From contig CAZTZL010000012.1 in assembly GCA_964617625.1 (NCBI GenBank), positions 1-55,825 of the forward strand: a stretch of 55,825 nucleotides of DNA. The letters are read 5' to 3'. The translations under genes and the position numbers were made by a program. The notes under the pieces were generated by a model that searched no databases, was not told where the DNA came from, and saw only the letters and a program-made list of their open reading frames with translations. The stretch is from CAZTZL01 sp964617625 (lineage in GTDB: Bacteria > Zhuqueibacterota > QNDG01 > DSAB01). Shown here piece by piece: positions 9,160 through 17,064 of the stretch (its first letter is position 1; the number at the start of each line of letters is the position of its first letter).

Positions 9160-9318
9160 GGGATCCTTTATTGATTGGTCGTGCAACTGTCAAGAAATAT
9201 TGAAATAAATAATAAGAATTTATCAATCACTTTCCAAGAAAAATATTACAAATATTCAGGAGCTATTTTTCAGTTTTGTATCGGCAAGAAAACTTTGGCA
9301 AAATAAGAACGGCCTGTT

Positions 9319-10662
9319 TTATATTTCCCAAATCGTATCTTTAATAATTTCAGAAACCGTGGGATGGGGAAAAATGATTTTCTTTATCTCATCAATCTTG
9401 AATTTTTTATCAATCATTGCAGCGGCACCAAAGATGTTTTCAGAACAAACACCGCCGACCATAAAAACGCCGCAAATTACATCCGTCTCTTTGTCAATAA
9501 TAACCTTGCAGATTCCCCTTTCATTGCCGTGTTCGGCAAAAAAGCGCCCGTTTGCGCGCATCGGAAGAGAGGCGACTTTAATTGACCGCTCCTTCGATTC
9601 AGCTTCGGTTTCGCTCAAACCCACACCGGCTACTTCCGGGTACGAATAGACTACCCAGGGAATCGCATTATAATTCATCCGGTCCTCTTCGTTGCAAATC
9701 CGGTTGACGGCGACTTCTCCCATTCTGGAAGCGGAATGGGCTAAAAGGGATTTGCCCGTTACATCACCAATGGCGTAAACATTGTACATGTTCGTACGCA
9801 TACAATCGTCCACATAGATTCCGTTTTTATCATACTGAATATTAAGCGCTTCCAGGCCAATCCCATTTGTATTGGGTGTCCTTCCTGCGGCAAGGAGAAC
9901 ACGATCCGCCGGGACAGTGTGACTCTCTTCCCCCTTCATAAAATGGACACCTTCTCCGTTCACCAAGTGGACTTTGGAAGAAAGATGAAATGTTACATCG
10001 GACATATTTTTTCGAAGTAGAGACCCGATATCCGGATCGAAATTGGGAAGGATTTCGTCCATCACCTCGATTATAGTGACCGGAATGCCGAGCATACGAA
10101 AGTAGGAAGCAAATTCGATTCCGATGGTTCCGCCGCCGATAATCACGATACTTTTCGGCAAAACGTCCATGACCAGTATTTCCTTGCTGGTCATAACGGA
10201 CGGATGGTCTATGTTTTGAATAGGCGGAATAGACGGTGAAGAACCCGTCGCGATAATGATTTCTGTCCCGTGATATTTTGTCCCGTTGACATTGATTATG
10301 TTCTTGTCCTCAAGCCGGGCTTCTCCATACACCACTGTTACGCCGCGGCGTTTCATCAAATATTCCACGCCTCTTCTGGCATTGGTTACGGTCTGCTCTT
10401 TCCATTGCATGGCCTGAATAAAATCGTATCGGGATTCCGGTCCAATCACACCGAACGATTCGGAATGGCAGCTCTGATAAAATATTTTTGCGGAGTGGAG
10501 AAGTGTTTTTGTGGGAATGCATCCATCATTGAGACAGACACCGCCAAGGTGTTCCTTCTCGACGAGCAGAACCGATTTCCCCTTCGCACCGGCCCGTTCT
10601 GCGGCTATATATCCGCCGGGTCCGCTTCCGATAATTAAAATATCAAAATTTTGTTCGGACAT
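9319..10662 (-). CDS. lpdA: Dihydrolipoyl dehydrogenase
   Basis: This FAD-dependent disulfide oxidoreductase reoxidises dihydrolipoamide of 2-oxoacid dehydrogenase or glycine cleavage complexes with NAD. The FAD-binding GSGPGGYIAA is at the N-terminus. The redox-active pair lies in GGVCLNDGCIPTKTLL (CxxxxC), the NAD-binding motif is IIGGGTIGIEFASYF, the second FAD motif is YAIGDVTGKSLLAH, and the active-site His-Glu is in PHPTVSEIIKD. Length is 447 residues from ATG 10662; a GTG at 10671 is an alternative. It starts within 15 nt of the homocysteine methyltransferase stop, so it is probably in that operon. Neither E1/E2 nor glycine-cleavage genes are in the window. Confidence 0.92.
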   Translation of the reverse strand: MSEQNFDILIIGSGPGGYIAAERAGAKGKSVLLVEKEHLGGVCLNDGCIPTKTLLHSAKIFYQSCHSESFGVIGPESRYDFIQAMQWKEQTVTNARRGVEYLMKRRGVTVVYGEARLEDKNIINVNGTKYHGTEIIIATGSSPSIPPIQNIDHPSVMTSKEILVMDVLPKSIVIIGGGTIGIEFASYFRMLGIPVTIIEVMDEILPNFDPDIGSLLRKNMSDVTFHLSSKVHLVNGEGVHFMKGEESHTVPADRVLLAAGRTPNTNGIGLEALNIQYDKNGIYVDDCMRTNMYNVYAIGDVTGKSLLAHSASRMGEVAVNRICNEEDRMNYNAIPWVVYSYPEVAGVGLSETEAESKERSIKVASLPMRANGRFFAEHGNERGICKVIIDKETDVICGVFMVGGVCSENIFGAAAMIDKKFKIDEIKKIIFPHPTVSEIIKDTIWEI

Positions 10663-10676
10663 ATCATCCACTTTTT

Positions 10677-11570
10677 TTAAGACAATTTCAATGCGCGGAC
10701 TTTCGAAACAATCTGTCGGATATGTTCCGGAGTTGTGCCACAGCAGCCCCCGACGATATTGGCGCCAGCTTCGATCAATGCTTTCACATATCCGGCTGTT
10801 TCTTCAGGCGATTCCGGGAAAACTGTTTCTCCGTCCCGGACAACGGGCGCGCCTGCATTCGCATGAACCAGAACAGGGATGTTTGAATCCACTGATCGGA
10901 TTTCGCGAACAATGTCCACCATGCGGGCCATTCCATTTCCGCAATTGGTTCCAATGATATCCGCTCCGGTTTCCAAAAGTGCGGGAACCATTTCCACCGG
11001 AGAAACACCCATCATGGTGCGGTATTCCCCGGAAACTGTTTTCTCAAATGTCATTGTGCAGATGACTTCAAGATCCGTGTTCTCTTTAGCCGCTTTTATG
11101 GCAATACAGGCCTCATCAAGAGCCGACATGGTCTCGATACAAATCGCATCCGCTCCGCCTTTCTTCAGTGCTTCGGACTGGATTTTAAAATTATCGAACA
11201 ACTGTGCTTCCGTTACTTCCCCTGTCATGAGAATTTTGCCCGTCGGGCCGATTGAGCCCAGCACAAAATGATCATCCCCTGCCGCTTCCCGGGAGATCGC
11301 CGCAGACGATTCATTTAATTCGAAGATCCGGTCAGTTAGTCCGTAATGACCGAGCTTGAACAGGCTCCCGCCAAAACTGTTGGTTTCAATCATGTCCGCA
11401 CCAGCATTGATATAGCTGCTGGCAATGTCCAACACATCTTCCCTGTGAGAGATGTTCCATAGCTCCGGGCACTCTCCGGGCTGAAGCCCCTTTAGATGCA
11501 GGAAGGTTCCCCAAGCACCGTCGGAAACAAGAATTTCTCCGCACCTGATTCTATCCATAATCGTTGACAT
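10677..11570 (-). CDS. Homocysteine S-methyltransferase module (MetH N-terminal type)
   Basis: The 297-residue single-domain protein is equivalent to the first module of cobalamin-dependent methionine synthase. It begins with SDGAWGTFLHLKGL, has DMIETNSFGG and LGSIGPTGK, and provides the three zinc-binding cysteines in IGTNCGNG and VGGCCGTTPEHI. It should transfer the methyl group from methylcobalamin on a partner corrinoid protein to homocysteine (zinc-thiolate). The corrinoid partner is encoded 224 bp upstream on the same strand. The start is ATG 11570 with AGG 7 nt upstream. No pterin-binding or activation domain is attached, so this is a split MetH. The methyl donor is not evident: methyl-folate, or a methylated amine or ether, are both possible. 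Confidence 0.85.
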   Translation of the reverse strand: MSTIMDRIRCGEILVSDGAWGTFLHLKGLQPGECPELWNISHREDVLDIASSYINAGADMIETNSFGGSLFKLGHYGLTDRIFELNESSAAISREAAGDDHFVLGSIGPTGKILMTGEVTEAQLFDNFKIQSEALKKGGADAICIETMSALDEACIAIKAAKENTDLEVICTMTFEKTVSGEYRTMMGVSPVEMVPALLETGADIIGTNCGNGMARMVDIVREIRSVDSNIPVLVHANAGAPVVRDGETVFPESPEETAGYVKALIEAGANIVGGCCGTTPEHIRQIVSKVRALKLS

Positions 11571-11794
11571 GATCGAACCTCATTTTAAATCGCAATACGA
11601 AGCCACGATGAGATAACTTCGTCATGAACATTTACAAAACTATCACATCCATTTGTAAAAATCAATGAAATAATTTGTTTAATCCCATATTTCAAAAGAA
11701 GAATTTTGAAATGCTCCATTATTACTGTAATTTGGACAGCTCATGAATTTCCAATTATTCGTATATTAACATTCTATTATTCATTCAAAAAATT

Positions 11795-12448
11795 TTAGTT
11801 CAATAATTTTACTGCTCCCTGAGGATCCGATGAATAACCGTCTGCGCCGATTTGATTGGCAAATTCCTGCGTCAAAGGCGCGCCTCCTACCAGGACTTTT
11901 GTTTTCGGATATGACGCTTTGATCTTTTCAACGGTTTTTTGCATATTAACCATTGTCGTTGTCAGAAGAGCGCTTAATCCCACAATACAATCGGGATGTT
12001 GCTGAATGGCATCCAGAAACTTCTCGGTTGAAACATCGACTCCCAAATCGACAACCTTCCAGCCGTTGCCCTCCACAACCATTGATACCAGTTTTTTACC
12101 AATATCGTGAAGATCCCCTGTCACTGTCCCAATCACAAACGTCCCTTTTCTTTGTACATCTCCCGATTTGAAAAATGGTTCAAGATGTACCATAACCGCA
12201 TTCATGGCTTTTGCGGCCATGAGCAGTTCTGGAACAAACGCTTCGTTTTTTCCGAACTTGTCACCGATTTTTTCCATGCCGACCATGCAGCCTTCCAATA
12301 TATCCGAGGGTTTCAATCCCGTATCCAGCGCCCTCTTCGCCAATTCATCCGCTCCTTCCTGATCTTTTAAATCCGGAGGGTAGGGTGAAATTTTATTGAC
12401 CTTGCCTCTTTCCACGCAGACGGCTAGCTTTTCAATCCATTCATCCAT
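11795..12448 (-). CDS. Corrinoid (cobalamin)-binding methyl carrier protein
   Basis: The protein has 217 residues from ATG 12448, chosen because AAAGGA lies about 6 nt upstream and because 210-220 residues is the normal length for MtaC/MtbC/MtgC-type carriers. The open frame technically runs on through the N gap, which is an artefact. An N-terminal helical cap (residues ~1-85) precedes the B12 domain: TGDLHDIGKKLV supplies the lower axial His of the DxHxxG motif, followed by GLSALLTTTM and VLVGGAPLTQEFANQIGADGY. It carries the methyl group between a methyl donor and the homocysteine methyltransferase encoded downstream. The donor-side methyltransferase may lie in the gap just upstream. Confidence 0.88.
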   Translation of the reverse strand: MDEWIEKLAVCVERGKVNKISPYPPDLKDQEGADELAKRALDTGLKPSDILEGCMVGMEKIGDKFGKNEAFVPELLMAAKAMNAVMVHLEPFFKSGDVQRKGTFVIGTVTGDLHDIGKKLVSMVVEGNGWKVVDLGVDVSTEKFLDAIQQHPDCIVGLSALLTTTMVNMQKTVEKIKASYPKTKVLVGGAPLTQEFANQIGADGYSSDPQGAVKLLN

Positions 12449-12615
12449 TGAGAGTCCTTTCAAATTACGTTTCGCGAATGATAANNNNNNNNNNNNNNNN
12501 NNNNNNNNNNNNNNNNNNNNNNNNNNNNNNNNNNNNNNNNNNNNNNNNNNNNNNNNNNNNNNNNNNNNNNNNNNNNNNNNNNNNACGCGCAGAAGCAAAC
12601 TCATTGAATAAATTC

Positions 12616-12644
12616 AATATATGAAAAACATATTACTGAATCAA
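12616..12644 (-). promoter_or_regulatory. Sigma70-like promoter for the minus-strand (corrinoid/Met-Thr) operon
   Basis: Read on the minus strand, TTGATT (12644-12639) is followed by a 17-nt spacer and TATATT (12621-12616). The ATG at 12604 begins only 11 nt after the -10 box, so the transcript of whatever gene starts there would be leaderless or nearly so. This is inference from consensus spacing. Confidence 0.45.
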
Positions 12645-12739
12645 TAAAAAGCATATTACATCACATCAGCCTGTCTGGTTTTCAACTTCATGTCACTATA
12701 AATTGTTTTCTTGAATTTGATATTTTGCACAGCTATTTC

Positions 12740-12768
12740 TTGACAATGACAATATTATATTGTATAAT
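12740..12768 (+). promoter_or_regulatory. Consensus sigma70 promoter of ino1
   Basis: TTGACA (12740-12745) and TATAAT (12763-12768) are both perfect consensus hexamers, separated by 17 bp. A start of transcription near 12775 would leave a leader of about 70 nt before the ino1 ATG at 12846. It is the best promoter I could find in the window and predicts strong, largely constitutive expression. Confidence 0.8.
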
Positions 12769-12845
12769 TAATCTGTTTTATCTAAATTGTTTATTGTATT
12801 AAACAGATTCATACAAAGATTTAGAGATTCATGAAAGGAAAAATC

Positions 12846-14174
12846 ATGACCGCAGTAAAAAAACCCGAGATAAAATCTAAAGAAGGCAAGCTGGGAATTT
12901 TACTCCCCGGTATGGGTGCAGTATCAACTACATTTATTGCCGGAGTTCTGGCTGCCAGAAAAGGCCTGGGACAGCCATTCGGTTCCCTGACTCAGATGGG
13001 AACGCTTAGACTGGGAAAACGGACCGAAAAACGAAACCCTCTTATCAAGGATTTCGTTCCTCTGGCCAGTATAGAACAATTGGTTTTCGGCGGGTGGGAT
13101 GTTTTTAATGATAACATGTACGAAGCTGCGCTCAAAGCGGGCGTCCTAGAAAAAACACTGCTCGATCAATTGAAAGATGAATTGTCTGCGATCAAACCCT
13201 GGAAGGGTGTATTCTTTCCTGAATATGTGATAAAGCTCAATGGACAATATATCAAAAAAGCGGCAACTAAATGGGACCACGCCCAGTTATTGAGAGATGA
13301 TATTCGGAAATTTAAGGAAGATCATAAACTGGATCGACTTGTTGCCGTCTGGTGCGGCAGTACGGAGATCTATATGGAACCGGATCCCGTGCATCAATCC
13401 TTGGCCGCATTCGAAGATGGATTGAAAAAGAACCATCAGGCTATTTCGGCGAGCATGATATACGCCTATGCGCTCCTTCAGGAAAAAATCCCCTATTCAA
13501 ACGGTGCGCCCAATCTCGCATTGGACTTGCCTGCTCTATATGAACTGGCTTCGAAAAATAAAGTACCGATTGCGGGAAAAGATTTCAAAACCGGTCAGAC
13601 AATGATGAAAACAATTTTGGCTCCCGGCATTAAGGCAAGACTGCTGGGTCTCAAAGGATGGTTTTCCACAAATATTTTGGGAAACAGAGATGGTGAAGTT
13701 TTGGAAGATCCCCAGTCTTTTAAAACAAAAGAGGTCAGTAAACTGGGCGCTCTGGATTTCATTTTACAGCCCGACCTCTACCCGCAATTATACAAAGACT
13801 ATGTTCACCAGGTAAAAATAAACTACTATCCCCCCAGGGGCGACAACAAAGAGGGCTGGGACAATATCGATATTTTTGGTTGGCTGGGATATCCCATGCA
13901 GATCAAGGTCAACTTTCTCTGCAGGGATTCGATTCTCGCAGCCCCGATTGTTCTGGATTTGGCCCTCTTTCTTGATTTATCGCAAAGAGTCGGTTTCTAC
14001 GGTATCCAGGAATGGCTCTCTTTTTATTTCAAGAGCCCGATGCACCTGCCTGAATTGTATCCCGAACACGATTTGTTCATTCAGTTGATGAAATTAAAAA
14101 ATACATTAAGATATATCGGCGGAGAAGAACAGGTGACCCATTTGGGATTGGATTACTATGACTATTATCAGTGA
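12846..14174 (+). CDS. ino1: Inositol-3-phosphate synthase
   Basis: The 442-residue protein isomerises glucose 6-phosphate to 1D-myo-inositol 3-phosphate using tightly bound NAD. The N-terminus has the Rossmann-like LGILLPGMGAVSTTFIAGV, then TQMGTLRLGKRTEKR and GGWDVFNDNMYEAA. The catalytic core is seen in PIAGKDFKTGQTMMKTILAP (the Lys-rich signature) and LKGWFSTNILGNRDGEVL. ATG 12846 is preferred over ATG 12831 because AAAGGA stands 6 nt in front of it. The gene is monocistronic on the + strand with a consensus promoter. A CDP-alcohol phosphatidyltransferase at 38434 could use its product for an inositol phospholipid; other possible fates are soluble inositol phosphates. Confidence 0.93.
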   Translation: MTAVKKPEIKSKEGKLGILLPGMGAVSTTFIAGVLAARKGLGQPFGSLTQMGTLRLGKRTEKRNPLIKDFVPLASIEQLVFGGWDVFNDNMYEAALKAGVLEKTLLDQLKDELSAIKPWKGVFFPEYVIKLNGQYIKKAATKWDHAQLLRDDIRKFKEDHKLDRLVAVWCGSTEIYMEPDPVHQSLAAFEDGLKKNHQAISASMIYAYALLQEKIPYSNGAPNLALDLPALYELASKNKVPIAGKDFKTGQTMMKTILAPGIKARLLGLKGWFSTNILGNRDGEVLEDPQSFKTKEVSKLGALDFILQPDLYPQLYKDYVHQVKINYYPPRGDNKEGWDNIDIFGWLGYPMQIKVNFLCRDSILAAPIVLDLALFLDLSQRVGFYGIQEWLSFYFKSPMHLPELYPEHDLFIQLMKLKNTLRYIGGEEQVTHLGLDYYDYYQ

Positions 14175-14195
14175 ACTTATTACAACTAGATAAAA

Positions 14196-14677
14196 TTATT
14201 GGCAGATTCTCATTTCCATTTCGATTTCATCTTGAATGGGAATTTTATAACGGTCAATCTTTGGGATTTCGGATTTTATTTTTCGTGCATCCTGAATAGC
14301 ATGTTGATACACACATACCAAAGAAAATCCCCGACACTGCCAGAAACGGAGTCCATCGATAGTGTCATTTGTCGTGACAAACCACAGCCTGCGACATTTC
14401 ATATTCACTGCACTGGATTTAACCTTTTACACAAGTGAAGTACCGATGCCATGTTCTTCAGCAAAACTGTTAAGAGTGATAATCTCGCATTCTTCCCTTT
14501 GAACTTTATAGGGAATCAGACCAACTTTTTATTTTCAGAAAAAGCAATATAACCATCGACCTCTGATACAAAATGTGCTTTCCCTTTAGATACAATTATT
14601 TCGGAGCCCCAATATTCTCGGAAGATCTTCTTAACCCATTCACCCTCTGATTGATTAATTTTTTTAATACCATTCAT
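14196..14677 (-). pseudogene. Decayed GNAT-family N-acetyltransferase
   Basis: Read on the minus strand from ATG 14677, the first segment (MNGIKKINQSEGEWVKKIF.. to 14516) ends at a TGA. In another frame the homology continues at once as GLIPYKVQREECEIITLNSF then EEHGIGTSLV, with an in-frame TAA at 14429-14427. The third part gives CRRLWFVTTNDTIDGLRFWQ, RGFSLVCVYQHAIQDARKIK and ends IPIQDEIEMEMRICQ. This is the GNAT layout: beta4 CEIxTLNS, the acetyl-CoA loop HGIGTSL, and the C-terminal TTNDN..ALRFYQRRGF..IPIRDEIELE block. One frameshift (near 14520-14530) and one nonsense codon mean that it is not functional unless both are sequencing errors. Confidence 0.85.
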
Positions 14678-14787
14678 TTTTAAAAATAGATACATACATA
14701 AACGTCACGACATTATTCACACACCTGCATCCAGTTTTCATTTTTTCATTGGTCAAAGTGGGAAAGAATAAAAAACGATAGTATATA

Positions 14788-14805
14788 ATCAATAATATTA
14801 TTGAT
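14788..14805. promoter_or_regulatory. 18-bp perfect AT-rich palindrome
   Basis: ATCAATAATATTATTGAT is a perfect palindrome in the 174-bp gap between the GNAT remnant and the 3' end of the SurA-like gene. It shares the arms CAATAATA/TATTATTG with the 20-bp palindrome at 22111-22130. It could be a regulator-binding site or part of a transcript-end structure; no T-tract follows it. Confidence 0.4.
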
Positions 14806-14851
14806 AAGAAAATTTATGACTATAATATTTTTGAATTTTAATCAATGTAAT

Positions 14852-16150
14852 TTACAAAAGATCTTCTTTTATCTCGATGTACATGTCTTTTTTAAGTTCT
14901 TCAACCCAAGCGTTCAATACCTTTTGCCGCTTTGCATTCAAGGCCCATTCCCGGATTTGTTCATAATCGTTATCCAAAGAAATTTCTCTTTCTTCCTGTC
15001 TGCCTTCTAATTTTACGATATGAAATCCGAACTGCGTTTTAAAAGGCATGCTGATTTCTCCCTCTTTCAGGGAATCCACAACATTTTTAAATGCCTCAAT
15101 CTGAAGTTCTTCGACCGGCAGCCAGCCCAAATCTCCACCCTCTTCCTTCGAGGATTCATCATCTGAATAGGTTTTAGCCAATTCTCCAAAATCTTCACCG
15201 GCAAGGGCCCTGTTGCGAATTTCAATTGCTCTGTCATAAGCCGCTGTTTCATCAGATTTACCAGTGCTGAGCCTGATCAAAATATGACGCACATTGATTT
15301 TGTCGCCCCTTCTTTCGATCATCTGTATAAGATGAAAACCGATAGAGGTTTCTACGATATCAGAAATTTCACCTGGTTCCAGCTTAAATGCAGCTTCCTC
15401 GAATTCCTGGAAAAGTGTTCCGCGCTCTACAAAACCCAGATTGCCTCCTTTTGAGGCTGTTCCCGGATCTTCGGAATATAGTCGTGCCATTTCCTCAAAA
15501 TCAGCGCCGTTTAACAAACTATTCTGAATTTCCCGGATTCGCGCGAGGGCCTCATTTTTTGCACCTTCACCCGGCACAACCTGGAAAAGAATATGGCGAA
15601 GTTTTACAAGAGGTCTTTTCTTAGGCAGACTGTCTTTCATCGCAGCAAAAAAAATCTCCGTCTCTCGGCGCGATATCTGCACTTCTTTGAGTTTTTCCTG
15701 TTGAAGTGTTTGTATGGTCAACTGTTCACGAACATCGTCGCGATAATCTCTTTTGATCTTTTTTATCGGAATACCGAAATAAGCTTCCACTTTCTCTTTC
15801 GAACCAAGTTGTTTAACGAGGTTGTCGATTCTTGCATCCAATGCGGTTTCGACCTGCTGGTCCTCAACGGTAATTGTATCTTCCTTTGCTTTCAGCAACA
15901 ATACTTTTTCATTGATCAGGTTTTGCAGAACGTCCTTTTTCAGTTTCTCGAGTTCTTCTGGTTGGTTCACCGGATTAATTCCCATCTGAAGGGCGAAACC
16001 CTGTGTTGTTTGAAGCAATTCCGTACGAAGAATAATTTTATCTCCGACAACCGCCACGATTCCATCCAGTACTTCCTGGCCCTGTATAGGATAACTGAAT
16101 GCACAAAAAATTAAAGAAAGTGCAATACCAATATAATTACGAAATTTCAT
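14852..16150 (-). CDS. SurA-like periplasmic peptidyl-prolyl cis-trans isomerase
   Basis: The 432-residue protein has a signal peptide (residues 1-24, ending YPIQGQ). A SurA-type N-terminal chaperone domain follows (VLDGIVAVVGDKIILRTEL at ~27-45), then two parvulin (rotamase) domains: one at ~180-280 (KLRHILFQVVPGEG, DPGTASKGGNLGFVERG, SIGFHLIQM) and one at ~285-385 (NVRHILIRLSTG, SSKEEGGDLGWLP, FGFHIVKLEGR). It should chaperone outer-membrane proteins across the periplasm; the giant barrel SprA encoded in this window is a plausible client. It is the last gene of the mfd-parvulin run, and its ATG overlaps the stop of the preceding gene by 4 nt. Confidence 0.92.
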   Translation of the reverse strand: MKFRNYIGIALSLIFCAFSYPIQGQEVLDGIVAVVGDKIILRTELLQTTQGFALQMGINPVNQPEELEKLKKDVLQNLINEKVLLLKAKEDTITVEDQQVETALDARIDNLVKQLGSKEKVEAYFGIPIKKIKRDYRDDVREQLTIQTLQQEKLKEVQISRRETEIFFAAMKDSLPKKRPLVKLRHILFQVVPGEGAKNEALARIREIQNSLLNGADFEEMARLYSEDPGTASKGGNLGFVERGTLFQEFEEAAFKLEPGEISDIVETSIGFHLIQMIERRGDKINVRHILIRLSTGKSDETAAYDRAIEIRNRALAGEDFGELAKTYSDDESSKEEGGDLGWLPVEELQIEAFKNVVDSLKEGEISMPFKTQFGFHIVKLEGRQEEREISLDNDYEQIREWALNAKRQKVLNAWVEELKKDMYIEIKEDLL

Positions 16151-17064
16151 TCTTTTGTATTCTCCTTGTTATATTCTTGGGTGATCCGGTTGCTTAGTGA
16201 ATCACTCTCAATTGTTTCCTCTTTGGGAGGAATGGCAACAAAAACTTTTGCCTCGTTCTGCAATTGAAACAGAAGATCATAATAAGCAGAGCGTTCTTTA
16301 ATGACCCGCAGTCTCTGAAGAATTTCATCGCGCACTTCGGATAAATCTTTTATTTCACCCTTTGATCTTTTCTTAATTACTTTTATAATATGATATCCAT
16401 GGTTGCTTTTAATAATCGAACTGACACTGCCAGGTGTCAGATAAAAAGCAATCCGGCCGATCTCGGGAATTACATCTTCCCGTTTGATATAGCCCATTTG
16501 GCCTCCCTGATCATGAAAAAGACCGATTGAATGCTCGCGGGCCACATCACTGAAATCCTTTCCGGCCTGAATTTCCTTAAGTGCTTCTCTTGCTTCTTCT
16601 CTTTCTTTAGTCAAAAGGTGTAATATTTTAACTTCTTCTTCATCCACACGAAATAGATCCTGGTTCTGTTCATAGTAAGACAGTATCTCTTCCTCTGTAA
16701 TTTGAATTTTCTTAGCGTAGATTCGTTCAAGTAATTTTTGAATGACATATTCTTTTTCTACAAGTTCCAGCTCCCACTGAAGTTCTTCGGCTTTATCCAG
16801 TCCAAGTCGTTTGGCTTCGCGATATAACAATTCACGATCCACCCATTTCTCGACGAATTCGCTTTCCTGATCTTCTCTCAAACCTTCCCAACTCATTCTG
16901 CTCTTCATGTTTTTATGAGTGAGAACCGAATTATCCACCCTCGCCACGACCTCCTCTTCCTCGCCTCGTCTCCAGCAGTTGAGCAATATGGCCACAAACA
17001 AAATTATCAACAGGATTTGGATGTGATCCCGATATTCACTTTTAAACCGTATCGTTTTTAACAA
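16147..17064 (-). CDS. Membrane-anchored parvulin-type prolyl isomerase (PrsA/SurA-like)
   Basis: The protein has 305 residues. A basic N-terminus and one hydrophobic segment (residues ~15-29, IQILLIILFVAILLNC) suggest a signal anchor. The Cys has Asn at -1, so it is a poor lipobox. A helical SurA_N-like region (VVARVDNSVLTHKNMKSR..) follows, then a single rotamase domain at ~145-240 (EVKILHLLTKEREE, SIGLFHDQGGQMGYIKRE, NHGYHIIKVIKKR). The start is TTG 17064, inside the last 23 nt of the upstream parvulin gene. No ATG exists before residue 50, so TTG with AGAG just upstream is the likely start. It is the middle member of three tandem isomerase genes. Confidence 0.85.
   Translation of the reverse strand: MLKTIRFKSEYRDHIQILLIILFVAILLNCWRRGEEEEVVARVDNSVLTHKNMKSRMSWEGLREDQESEFVEKWVDRELLYREAKRLGLDKAEELQWELELVEKEYVIQKLLERIYAKKIQITEEEILSYYEQNQDLFRVDEEEVKILHLLTKEREEAREALKEIQAGKDFSDVAREHSIGLFHDQGGQMGYIKREDVIPEIGRIAFYLTPGSVSSIIKSNHGYHIIKVIKKRSKGEIKDLSEVRDEILQRLRVIKERSAYYDLLFQLQNEAKVFVAIPPKEETIESDSLSNRITQEYNKENTKE

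Larger units (their letters stand above)
12449..12845. other. Intergenic region with assembly gap between corrinoid gene and ino1
   Basis: This 397-nt stretch carries no complete gene. It holds exactly 100 N at 12485-12584, the conventional filler for a scaffold gap of unknown length, so true distances here are not known. On the far side of the gap a minus-strand ATG (12604) opens MSLLLR and runs into the N block. That could be the start of a lost gene. Two divergent promoter-like sites (12616-12644 minus, 12740-12768 plus) lie to its right. Confidence 0.9.

Noticed and set aside
11795..12604. A 269-residue frame beginning MSLLLR and running through the gap into the corrinoid protein
   Set aside because: It is bridged only by 100 N of arbitrary length. 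A well-placed AAAGGA and ATG at 12448 give the normal family length.
14199..14408. Small 70-residue protein gene read on the minus strand
   Set aside because: Its sequence is the C-terminal part of a GNAT acetyltransferase whose upstream part is present but broken; annotated as pseudogene instead.
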